Below, one piece after another: positions 40,712-51,635 of a stretch of DNA of 64,000 bases (positions within the stretch are counted from its first letter, which is position 1; each line of letters opens with the position of its first letter). A program made the translations under genes and the position numbers. The stretch lies in contig CAMRHE010000656.1 in the NCBI GenBank assembly GCA_947044405.1, forward strand, positions 325,001-389,000, written 5' to 3'. The stretch comes from Leptodactylus fallax (Eukaryota; Chordata; Amphibia; Anura; Leptodactylidae). Below the pieces are notes generated by a model. That model did no database searches and was not told the DNA's origin. It was given only the letters and a program-made list of their open reading frames with translations.

Positions 40712-41252
40712 GTCTGCATTGAAGTAATATTTTGTTATGCTTTTTGTTTTGCATTCACATCTGGAAGAACATCCTGGAGACTTAGTTACTTTTTTTTTTT
40801 CCCCCTCACATTTTTTCAGAAACTGAAATCAGAATGTAAAATATTAATTTACACCACCTTCTTTATTTTACAAAAACTCACTAGATTGGTGGCTTTTGAG
40901 ACTGTATACTGTTCTTAGAGATAACGGGTGACCCATTGATGGTTTTTAGCCACTCAGTGTCACCGATGTCAGGAAGAAGTTCTCAAACATGGGACACTTG
41001 GTGATTAGAATCCCCACTGAGGACGAGATCTTGGACAGATCTAAGCTATGTATCATTACTGTACTGTTAAATCAATGACATCTGCCCCTCCCCCACTTAC
41101 TGTCGTAGCCTCTAAACACCTGTCTGCTCATTTAGCTGATGTGCTGTCCTGTTTGCCTTGATACTAATGGAGACGCCTGGTGAGACCATTTTGTAAGAGC
41201 AGTAAATCTTTAAGACAACTTTCTTTCCTTTTTGTGTTTTTATTTTTTATTA

Positions 41253-41258
41253 AATAAA
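41253..41258 (+). terminator. TRIM28: Candidate distal poly(A) signal of TRIM28
   Basis: AATAAA in TTAAATAAAGC, with TTGTATTTGTTTT about 20 bases downstream. Confidence 0.55.
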
Positions 41259-41739
41259 GCTTAAACACTTACAAGCTTGTATTTGTTTTACAGACGTGAC
41301 ATTTATTTTAGTTCTGGTTTATTTTACCAGCAGTACTTAGCTATATATGGCTGTACATTATAGAATGCTTCATGTGAAATAAATATTTGGTGCTCTGGTT
41401 TCCTTAAGGAAATACTTGTTCTGTTACTTCTATCTAGCGGCTTAGCAAGAGTCCTCTGGTTTGTACCTTTTTTTATATTATGGTCTCTGGGAAGAGAGCC
41501 ATCCCTGAGAAGGAACACAATTTAGATTACTCATAAAATACAGAAAGGAACTGAATTGCAAACAGTCTGTCACTGTACTAATAGTTTAGCTCTTTAAATG
41601 GTTGCTAAGATTCAAATCTCATTTGTGAGATTTAACCCCAAGAATTTAACCTATAATGGTTAATGTGTGAAGTGAGAATGCCATGAGTCTGCAGTACAAA
41701 TCCAGATGAACTAAACCCCTTTCCACCCAAGTGGTAGAG

Positions 41740-44183
41740 ATGTAGATTACCGAGTAGAGTGGGCTCAATCAAATTCTGGTGGATTTTACCCTTGAGCTAC
41801 AAAGGAAGTCTTGATAGCCATGTGGATTAGAGAAGTGACGTTAGACTTGAAGGCTTTGATATTAAAAGGTTTTCAGACCTTATGAAATCCTGAGACCTGT
41901 TTAGACATCTGGCAACGTTGAGCAAATGAAGTCTGTCTTCCGAGGAAGGATTAGAACAAATTAAAAAAAAAAAAAAATGGAAGGAGTATGGCCTGGTTTG
42001 TATTTGTCATTGAAGGCAACTTGGGGTACCTTCCAGTATTTATCCCTATCGGGATACAAACTTATGCACAACTGCCGAGGAAGCCTGAAGTTCATACTCT
42101 GTAGATGTGATTGCCAACAAGAAGGAGGTTTTAAGTGAGTGAAACCTAAAGTCCAGTTGTTCATAATGTTAGTCACAGAGACCTTTAAGGATTGTAGAAG
42201 ACTGACGACCGAGGGTCTGAGTCTTACGGCTACCTTCAGGAATCTTAACTAGGGGATCCTGAGAGAATTATCTGCAAAGACAGATAGCTAAGGCACCTAG
42301 CTGTGTACCTTCAGTGTGGAAGGGCTTAACACTACCTAGAAAGTTTTGCAGGAAGTCTTGAATATTGCTAATTGAGGGGTTAAGGCTATCAATTTCTCAC
42401 CTACTATACCAAAAGACTAAAATATTTTTATCCTAGTGTAGTTTTGTCCTGGTGGATTCTGCACTTGAAAACGCTAGGGTACTCCACACGAGCTCTGACA
42501 GTCCCTGTTCTCTAAAGCAGCGGTCGACCTCCAGGCTGTCAGATTGAACTTGTTTGACAGATTGACACCAAGTTCTGAACTGGGGAAAGTCTCCAATACT
42601 CCTCTGCATGAGCTGGGAAAACCACAACCACTTTGACCAGAACGGTATAACGACAATCGCAGTTATTTGATCCTATCTGGTTTAAATCAATACCCTCGGT
42701 ATCATGGAAACTGGAGGGAATATATATGCCAACCTGAACCTCCATGGAATGGACAGGGCATCCACAGCCAAAGGATTGTCCTCCTGGTTTAATGAGCAGA
42801 ACTTATCCACCTTTTATGCTTTAATTTCGAGGTCATGAGGTCTACATTTGGGCAACTCCACCTCTGACTAATCTGATGGAATATCTTTGGCTTCAGGGAC
42901 CATTGCCCAAGAAGGGAAGTGACCTCTGCTAATTTGATCTGCAATTATATTGATGTGAATTGCTGAGTGGTGTGTGAGGTTCTTCTCTGCTGAGGACATG
43001 ATCATAATGTCTGTCCTGAGAGAGGGTTGAGATTGAGTGCCACTCTGGTCCTTGATATACAGGACTGTGGTCGTGTTGTCCGACCTTACCCTGACTGCGC
43101 TCCCGCTGTAGCTCCAGCCGGACTGCGCAAAGCTCTCAAAGGTTGGATGACGTTCCTCTTTCTAGAGTGCTCCAAAACCCTTTGAAATGGGCTTTGTCAA
43201 AATGGGCTCCCCATCTCCGAAGGGATGCGACCATTGTCAACAGGGTCCATACAGTTTGAACCGTGGATCTCCGATTTTTCAGATCACCACCTGAGTGAAA
43301 GACAAGTTTCTGGTAGAGAAAAGATCTTGTCAAGTTCCCTGTGAGTACCGTTCCATATTTTGACAACCTCTCTTTGGAGTGGCCAAAGGTGCCATAAAGC
43401 CAACGGAACAGCTTCCACTGCTGATATCAAGCCTAGAGCTTTAATTGCTATACAGATAGCCGGCGAGGGAGGCACAGGAATCTTGCTGCAGCAATCACTC
43501 TTTCGTCTGGCAGGAGGCAGAGATGCGCATTCCTGGAATCTACCAGGAATCACAAATATCTTGCACATGTATGGGACTGTCTGATTTGTCCCAATTTATA
43601 ATCCAACCGAGCTGCTGAAGATAAAGCAAGTGCCTTCTGTAAGTGTAGGAGTGTCTGCACTGAAGTGGTTTTTATAAGTCAATTGTCTAAATTGGAAACT
43701 ATGGATAGTCTGAGGGCTGCGGCTACAGAAGCGACCACTTTTGTGAAGACGAAAGGGGCAGAGGAGATTCCAAATAGGTCTGTGAACTGAAAAGGCTTCC
43801 TTCTGCCCTTCAGGTAGACACTGATCCTCAGAAACCTTATGCGAGGAGGATAAATTAGGGATTTGAAGGTGAGCATCCTTTTAAATTGGGAATTGCCATA
43901 AAATCCCCCTGTTGAAGAATGGAGATGACTGATCTTATGTTCTCCATCCAAAATCTCTTCTTCCTAGTGAACTGATTTAGATAAACGTGTAAATCTATGA
44001 TCATCCATTCTCCTGATGTTTTTTTTTTTATTAGATATTCTAGTACTGTCTAATCCTCCTGCCTTCCCAAAGAAAGGCAAATAATTTGAACAAACTTGTC
44101 CAGAGGATGAGCGGAGAAGCCTATCTTGAACTCAGATTGTACAATATTTATGACCCAGGGGTCTGGAATATCTCTTGACCACT

Positions 44184-44221
<38 letters not shown>

Positions 44222-44470
44222 ACCTCCCATGACGGGGAAGGATTGAGGTACAACAGGAAGAGAAACTAAATGTTTGGCATCAGAACTCAGTTTGTTTCTA
44301 TCCTTAGAGTTCTTTCGGTTGTGATTCCTTCTCTGGAATCCAGAATGCCTCTGCTATTGAGACCTCGATTGTTGGGATCTCTGAGACTATCTATCTCTCC
44401 TGGCCTGTCAACCGCACCCACGAAAGGATTGGGAAAGGCATTTCCCCTTTTTATCTGCAAGCCCCTCCAT
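41740..44470 (-). pseudogene. Second DIRS-type retroelement, decayed
   Basis: On the minus strand, the RT block (43951-43679) has PPRIRFLRISVYLKGRR and FGISSAPFVFTKVVA. The RNase H-like block (43366-43136) has RRWGAHFDKAHFKG. A connection block (42745-42539) has FHDTEGIDLNQIGS, matching the other DIRS element's FHDTNGIDESQTG in the same alternative frame. A recombinase-region remnant lies at 42176-41961. Many stops and shifts are present. Edges are approximate and no clean terminal repeats were found. It fills most of the TRIM28-UBE2M interval. Confidence 0.82.
44191..44218. repeat. Poly-A tract
   Basis: 28 consecutive A inside the DIRS remnant. Confidence 0.95.
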
Positions 44471-44652
44471 TATTTTATTATTTAACTAAGGAAGACTAAA
44501 GATATTATATTTTGAAGAGATGTCAGCAACCCTGGGTTTTAACAGGTCTATGAGCTGCTGTAGAGAGGGTCATAGCTTTCACAGAAACGTTCACTTGCTT
44601 GAGAAAAGCATCAGCAAGGAAATCCGATACCAAGTTGATATACCTCATAAAG

Positions 44653-44810
44653 CAGGGGTCAGCAACCTTCGGCACTCCAGCTGCTGTGAAACTACAACTC
44701 CCAACATGCTCAATTCACTTCCATGGGAGTTCCAAGAACAGCAGAGAAAGTATGCGTGCTGGAAGTTGTAGTTCTACAACAGCTGGAGTGCCGAAGGTTG
44801 CCTACCCCTC
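44653..44810. mobile_element. hAT-like palindromic MITE
   Basis: 158 bp. CAGGGGTCAGCAACCTTCGG at the left is inverted at the right (CCGAAGGTTGCCTACCCCTC). ACTACAACTCCCAACATGC pairs with the complementary GCGTGCTGGAAGTTGTAGT. The 8-bp flanks TCATAAAG and TCAAAGAG are similar, as expected for a diverged hAT target duplication. This family is very widespread in vertebrates. Confidence 0.8.
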
Positions 44811-44819
44811 TCAAAGAGG

Positions 44820-46170
44820 TTGGCACTTCAGAATTTATATCCTGTTGAAGCTAGAACAGCACCTTCCCTAGGCTAAAGACACGATCCCAATCACTGGGTG
44901 AATCCAATAAGATACCAGCCCCTAGATGCGACGTTGGACGTGATGTCAACAAACTTCAGAACGTATGCCTGAGGACCGGCACCCAGCATTTCGGCTCAGA
45001 GACGTTGCATCGGAAGTGACGATACCACCCTTACGATGCACAAGGATGGCAATTACAGCAGAACTCCAGATCCTGGACCTGGGATCCCATAATCTCCGGA
45101 GCATTACAACACCAAGGTTAGAAAAAATAAGACACAGAAGAGAGGAAAAAAAAGCTCCTCTTTCCCCAATTGTACTGTTGAGTCTATCAGCCCTAAGGGT
45201 ATGTTCACATTAATGTTAGTACATCCTATGATGGGTGAGAGCAAAGGTCAATTAATAACAGTAGTGTAAACCCACCCGAAGACAGCAGGTATCAGTGGTG
45301 TAACTAAGTCTGGTGGGCCTCGGGGCAAACTTCGACTGGGACCCCCTACCCCATGACTACCGCTGCTATCAAGAATAGCAGCTGTTATAGGTGCTGCAGC
45401 AATGTCCTATGGACAGGAACACAGCTATAGTACCTACAACCGTTGTTGTCAAGAATACAGTAAGTAAGCAGTACAGCGCTGGGCATAAACAATGCTGGGA
45501 TCTGTGCACTCTGGGAAACAGTGAATCCCTGCTGATCTAAAATGGATGCCCTATCTTAATGAAATCCGCTTTAAAGGATTATGTTATTGATAGGTCAACA
45601 ATAAGAGATCAGTCCCCTGTTGACCAGATGTTTGAAGGAACCGCAGTGCTTGTGCCAGTGCCATGACCCCTTGGCTGTTTACATTTCACAAAGTGACCAT
45701 GCTATATAAATACTGAAAATATAAATACCGGGGTTGTGGTACTTGCATAAGCACTACGGTCTCTTCAAACAGCAGGGGTCCTGGATGTTGGACCCCCACT
45801 TATGACCTGAAGATAGGTCATCAATAGCAGATAACTGGAATACCCCTTTAGAGAAGTTATCCAATGAGCGGTCTCTGATAACCTAACTGTTGACTCTCTT
45901 GTAAAGATAATACATTACCAACAGCGTGATCTGCAATCATCTATGCTGCCTGGAAAATTCAGTACAGTGATCCCCACAGTCAGCAACAATGAGTGCCGAT
46001 CTCTGCTGCGGAGCTGTATTTTTACAAGGGAAATAGTGGCTGGGGCATCAGTCTTTCCTAGCCCGCTATCATGATACTGCGGGGATCCGACTATCTCCAG
46101 CTGGCCGCAGGCCACCTACCCTGCCAGATCTGTAACTGTGATCATTACGCTCCTGGTCGGATATGCAACT
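44820..46170. other. Intergenic sequence, repeat remnants only
   Basis: Contains a generic repeat-like stretch (GTGGTGTAACTAAGTCTGG, 45290 onward) but no clear ends or coding frame. No CHMP2A-like coding sequence was seen here. Confidence 0.5.
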
Positions 46171-46175
46171 TCAGA

Positions 46176-46410
46176 CTAAAATGGAAATATCAGGGTTAGG
46201 TCAGCTAGTAGATGGTAGCAGACACTAGTGTTCTGTAGTAGTGCAATAGTGATGTCATGGGAGGAGGTATATAGTTTGGTGTCAACAGTATAAAGATGGT
46301 ACTGAAAGCCAGTTCTGCTGATGGTTTGTTCAATAGAAGTTGTGTAGAGTGAGAAAAGGAGGGGACCTAGAACTGAGCCCTGAAGAACCCTGCCAGAAAG
46401 AGACCGATTA
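46176..46410 (-). pseudogene. L2-type LINE reverse transcriptase fragment
   Basis: The minus-strand frame has [16 protein letters not shown] and [19 protein letters not shown]. This is RT motif B plus a degenerate YADDTQLY motif C (YTVDTKLY). It is a short dead fragment of the family seen at 7252-8799 that retains the motif C region missing from that copy. Confidence 0.85.
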
Positions 46411-47095
46411 GTAACGCCAGTCTTCATAGTCCCTGAGTCGGTGGCGGATGGCGTGCACCCTCCACCAGGAGGGAATATGTATGGCAGTTCATATCTGGTG
46501 TACATTTCCCACATGGCAGATTTCTGGCGTAAATGATGATAAATCTGCCAGGGCCGATGGCTTCACCCCCTGTTCAGGAACTTTTTTATGCCCTGTATGC
46601 CAGAAAACTGTTGTGCAAGGCATAATAAATCTGCCCCATGGTTTTCACACTGTTTTAAGTATAAATCCAATCTAAATCTGTTTGAAGGATCAGCCATCTG
46701 AACCCGTCCTTATAATATATTCACACAACTGTGCTGATTCACAACATTTTTTCGCTTCAGTCAGCAGCACTGTGGCACCCTTAAGTAATAATAAGAATTA
46801 TTATTATTCATCCTTTTTTTTTCTCACTGACCCATATTCAGGCTGTGAAAATATGGTTCATGTGGCTGTCATATTTCTTGGCCCAACCACAACTTCTGTG
46901 AATATAACTTACAGCACCATAATAATTTATGATACTATGAGCTTCAGAACTATGGCGGCTGTACAGACATGTTATGCCACTTTCATTCCCTCCCAATCAA
47001 TTGCTTATGGAACTGTATCAAAGTTTGCAGTTATGCTATGCGCCCCCTGCAGGTTGGGAGTGTATTCATGTGTGAAGGCTGTCTCCAGATGACAG
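46411..47095. other. No feature recognised
   Basis: Includes a short AAT/ATT-rich stretch near 46786-46810. The 136-residue frame at 46682-47092 has no recognisable domain. Confidence 0.5.
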
Positions 47096-47099
47096 TTCT

Positions 47100-47605
47100 T
47101 TGAACTTGGCAACTACGCACCGACTACAGACATCCAATCACATGCAAACACGCTTCGTCACTTCCGCGCCTCCAGAGCTTTTTGACAGGACAGATTCCCC
47201 GGCGTTTTCCGAACGTTTTCGGAATTTGCCGAGTGTGGAACGAAGATTTGCGAATTCATTCGGGCGGGCTCCCGAAAGCCAGGTCTTCTGTTTCCGGAAC
47301 TTGCCGAGTGCCGGGACGAGTGTTTCCGAAACTGCGCAGTAGGAGCAGACAGAGTGAAGCGCCCGCAGAGCACTGTGTTTCCGCTGCCGGGCTCAGGGTA
47401 GAGCCGGCCTAGTGTTTGCTGCGTTCCGGCCTCCTAACTAGCGCTCTTGTACGTAGCTGACACAGCAGCTGCGGCCTGGCCTGTACGTGAGGCAAAGGGA
47501 GGAAGAGACGGAGGGAGGCCGGGAGCTTCCCCCGGTGCGGGACACAGGGAGAGGCGGAGGTACCGGGTGAGAGAAAGAGAAAGGCCCGCAGGGGAATCCA
47601 CCACC
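47100..47605 (+). promoter_or_regulatory. UBE2M: UBE2M CpG-rich promoter and 5' UTR
   Basis: CpG density is high from about 47155 through exon 1. A motif GGAA(T/C)TTGCCGAGTG occurs at about 47220 and 47297, with several CCGGAA/TTCCG cores that resemble ETS-factor (GABPA-type) sites. The start codon sits in a strong Kozak context (CCACCATGA). No TATA box is obvious. Transcription start not fixed. Confidence 0.75.
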
Positions 47606-50600
47606 ATGATCAAACTCTTCTCCTTAAAGCAGCAGAAGAAGGAGGAGGAATCTGCCGGCGGCACCAAGGGGAGCAGCAAGAAGGCGTCCGCCGCACAGCT
47701 CCGCATACAGAAAGGTGAGCAGGGCCTGGCGCTGCAACCATGCTGGACCACCACCGGGAGGCGCTGTAGTCAGGCACTCAGTCCGTGGGGAGCGCTAGTG
47801 CCACACGATACTGTGACTGGAGGAATGGGGGGTGGAGGTGTTCCTCATGACAGGATCCCCTCAACCCTCAGTTAACTCAGTACCACAAGTCTAAGCCTGT
47901 CCCAATGCTGGGACTTGTAGTTCCCCAGCTACTTGAGGTTTTATGATAATCCTAAGAATCTCATTATTCTGGAGCATTGAAAAAGCCTCATCAAATCAGA
48001 TGAAACCGACCCAAACTGAAAACCTTTCTGATTAAATATATATATTAGTGGTTAAGGGGGCGCCCTGTGAAAATAATCTGAAGACTTGTCTAGTGATGGA
48101 CATAACTCATTGGGGTAAAAAATAGTAATTCTGGGGGCCCATTGAGCCTGTGGTGCCTTTTCAGACATAGCAACCAATCCATTCACCTTTCAGCCCCCAA
48201 AAAGTGCTGGATAAAGAAACGTAGACTCTGATGCGTAGATTCCTGAATCCTGAAGTGCAGTGTTTCCAGAGGAGTTGTCAGAGTCTCTTCCCATCCGCCA
48301 CATGGGAGAAATTTGTCCATTACAACAGTTTACTGTGACAGCCGGTAATAGAGGGGCCCTTGTGGGGCAGAGATTCACAGTAAGGGTGAATGTCTGCTCT
48401 GAAGGACTAACTGCAGCATTTGGCTTCAGTTTTACCGATCCATGAAAAGGTAGTTAAAGGTAATGTCTGCCCCATGGATGTTGGTACCCTGTCTGTTTGA
48501 GAGTATCGCCACAAAGATGGAGAGAGAGTATGGATGAATGACTGTCTCTCCGCGGAGGCGGCCATTGATCCCATGTTAGATTGATGTGCCATAAAGGTGC
48601 ATAGGTAGATACAGTGTAATAATTCTTTTTTCTTCAGCAGCAGCTCATGGAGACCCCAACAGTGGCTGATAACAGAAAACAATACTTTTATTTTTTTTTT
48701 TAACCACATATTAGATTGAGAACTTATCATTACATCTGTTTCCGCAGACCTTAAAGAGGACCTTTCAGCTCCACCTCTTTACATCCTTTAGTAGGGGCTG
48801 CTCCATTGACTTTGGTGCTGTTTCTTTTTTCTTTCTCTAGCCCCTGCCATTCCTTTGCAATGTGTGCTGTTATGTTCTGCACCCGATATGGTAATTGGGC
48901 TCTTGACTGTCAGGGGGGTGGTCCTGGACTGGAGCAGACAGGGACCTCCTACATGATAGTATAAATCCTAATTAGCATGTCTGGTGCCGAAACTAACAAA
49001 TATCAGGAACAGTGGGGGCTAGAGAGAGATTTCCAACCACAGCAGAATCAGTGGGGTGACACTTAGGCAAGGTTCACACTACCGTTGGAGTCCGTTATGA
49101 AGGTGTCCATTAAAAAAAAAACAGACACCTATCATAACGGACACTAACTGATGTTCTGATGTTAATGTGTCTGTTTTTTTTAACTGATCCAATTAATGGT
49201 TCAGTTAAAAAAAAAAAAAAAAAAAAAAACGGACACATTAGCAACAGTTAGTGTCCATTAGCATCATTTAGTGTCCGTTTTTTAACGCTCCGTTTTTTTT
49301 TGTTTGTTTGTTTCTCCTTTCTGAGCATGCGCAGGAAAAACGGACATAAAATAACGGACAGTAACTGATGGCTATCAGTTACTGTCCGTTATAAGTCCGT
49401 TACCCATAGACTTTAATGTTAAAAAAATAACGGACACTTGCTGTCCGTCAAGAATCCATTTTTTTCAAATGGACAAAAAGTCCTGCATGTAGGATTTTTT
49501 GTCCACGAAAAAAAACAGACTTCTGACGGATTTGGTGTAAACGGACACAATATAAAAACCCATTGAAATGAATGGAAATTTTAACGGATTTCTGACGATT
49601 CAGCTAGTGTCCGATGCTAAAATCTTGTAACGGACAATAGCAACGGACACTACTGACGGTCACCAACGGTAGTGTGAACGCCCCCTTACTGGAGGATGTA
49701 GAGAGTTGGAGGCTGTGAAAGGACCTCTTTAAATTTGTTACCCTAGTGCTCTTGTTGGCGTTATATCTGTGGAGAACATCCAGCATGACTGCCTCTTGTC
49801 CTAATAATGCTGTAGTTCTTATCCATGTCCGCAGATGATGCCAAAAGTGATCGGTTTGTCTGACAGCTGATGTATATAGGGTGGATAGATCCTGCCAAGA
49901 CTGACTGCTACATGAACTGTGGGACCATCACAAGCAGCCGCCTTGTCTCATTTACCAACGTTTTTCGGGCTGTTCACAATTGATCTGTTGATTTCGTCAC
50001 CTAAGGTAGCCCCATGCAGCCGGCCCCTTACATTCCTCAGTGTGAACCATGTACACACACACAGACACCAGCAGCCTTCATTGCAAACTCACAGCATTTC
50101 ATTCTAAGCCTGTCTGGGGCGTATTTTACACTGATAAAGGGGCTGGGAGTATTCCACCAGCAAGCCCTACATGCCATCTGTTTGTAGTCATGATCCTATG
50201 AAAGTGGTTGTCAGGATTTTTTACTACCCACCTTAAATCTTAAAACTGGTCCAGGAAATCCATTCTCATTTGCTAAAATTTGTTCCTGGGGGTCTTGACG
50301 CCTCAGATCTAAAGGGTGAGAACTGTAGGTTTTTCCCTTCTCCTTTAAAGGGTTTATCCATCTTGGCAAGATATCCCGTAGAGACCATCCAGACTTCCAC
50401 TGATCAGGATATTGGGGTAGTGTTGCTTCCCATTCTGTATAGAGCAGTGGTTGGGCACTACTTGCACCACTTCATTCAGAATGGGGAGGGGGGCCCTCTC
50501 TTCTCCTGACTATGGATAACTTGCTGAGGCTAAGGCCCCACGTGGAGAAACGCAGTTAGAAATGTTAAAAAAAAAAAAAAGAAAGAAAAAGCAGAAATGC

Positions 50601-51600
50601 ATTGCATTTTTTTCTGCAGCCTTTTTCATTGATTTTTTTGCTGCGTTTTTCACAGCTTTTCTCCTTCTTCTATGGAATTTATAGGGAAACCACTCACGAT
50701 TCCTCAACCACAAGCTAACATACTGTCTTTTGTGAAAAAGCAGCTTTTATGCTGAGGCCGCACGTTGCAGAAACACAGCTTTTTATGTTGCAGATTTTGC
50801 TGCGTGTTTGTTTTTTTGTTTTTTTGTTCCTAAGCAAGGAGTGGATTGAGCAGATGGGAGGACTATAAGAACTTCCTATATATTTCCCATTCCTTTTGTA
50901 GCCACTCTTGGCTTTGGCTCAAAAAAAGCAGCGAAATCTACAACTAAAAAAAGCTGTGTTTCCGCAACGTGGGGCCTCAGCCTTAAGCAGCTCTTTGCTG
51001 GTACTGTAAAAAGCAGGTTTTGTTTTTTGTTTTTTTCTGCTGTGTTTTAGTCTAAGATGTGTAAACCATTGCAGATATAAGGCCCCACGTTGAGGGTGGG
51101 GGGGTGGAAATCTTTGCTGTACCTTCACTTTAAGTATCCCTTATAAACTATAAGCTGTGTTTACATCCCCCCTCAGGGTCTACCTGCGCCCTCCTTCCGT
51201 TTGAGTCTCAGTTCTCAGTGGGACAGATTTAGAAAAAGGTTGAGGATTCTTTGGGACTGAAGGAGTTAACCTCTTAGTTAGATACTTTCATTTTCGAGAC
51301 GTTTACGTGCTGCAGCCTGTGCTAGGTGGTCACAAGTAGCTGAGGTGTTGCCGTTGGGTTCTTACAGTGAAGCTCCACCTCTGGTTAATATAATATGGTT
51401 ATCATATATTTTTCTTTTTACTGCTTCTTTTTCAGCAGAGTGTAGGAAAACCATTTCTATGGAGTTAGAAACCACATACAAGCTGCTGCCAACAGACCTG
51501 TTATTTCATGTATCTCTATGTAATTCTGTTAGTGTACAGTGGTGTCAGTCTGTTTGACTGACTGCAGCCTGGCTCATTCAAAATTTTATCAAAACCAGGA

Positions 51601-51635
<35 letters not shown>

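Larger units (their letters stand above)
39479..41280 (+). other. TRIM28: TRIM28 3' UTR
   Basis: Non-coding sequence from the TAA to two candidate poly(A) signals, AATAAA at 40706-40711 and at 41253-41258. A GT/T-rich tail follows the second (GTATTTGTTTTACAG...). Which one is used cannot be told from sequence. Confidence 0.65.

Noticed and set aside
41740..47100. A hidden gene such as CHMP2A between TRIM28 and UBE2M
   Set aside because: No frame resembled an ESCRT-III protein on either strand; the interval is accounted for by a DIRS remnant, MITEs and an L2 fragment.
47434..47754. Minus-strand ORF of 106 residues over UBE2M exon 1
   Set aside because: Antisense shadow of a conserved exon and CpG island.
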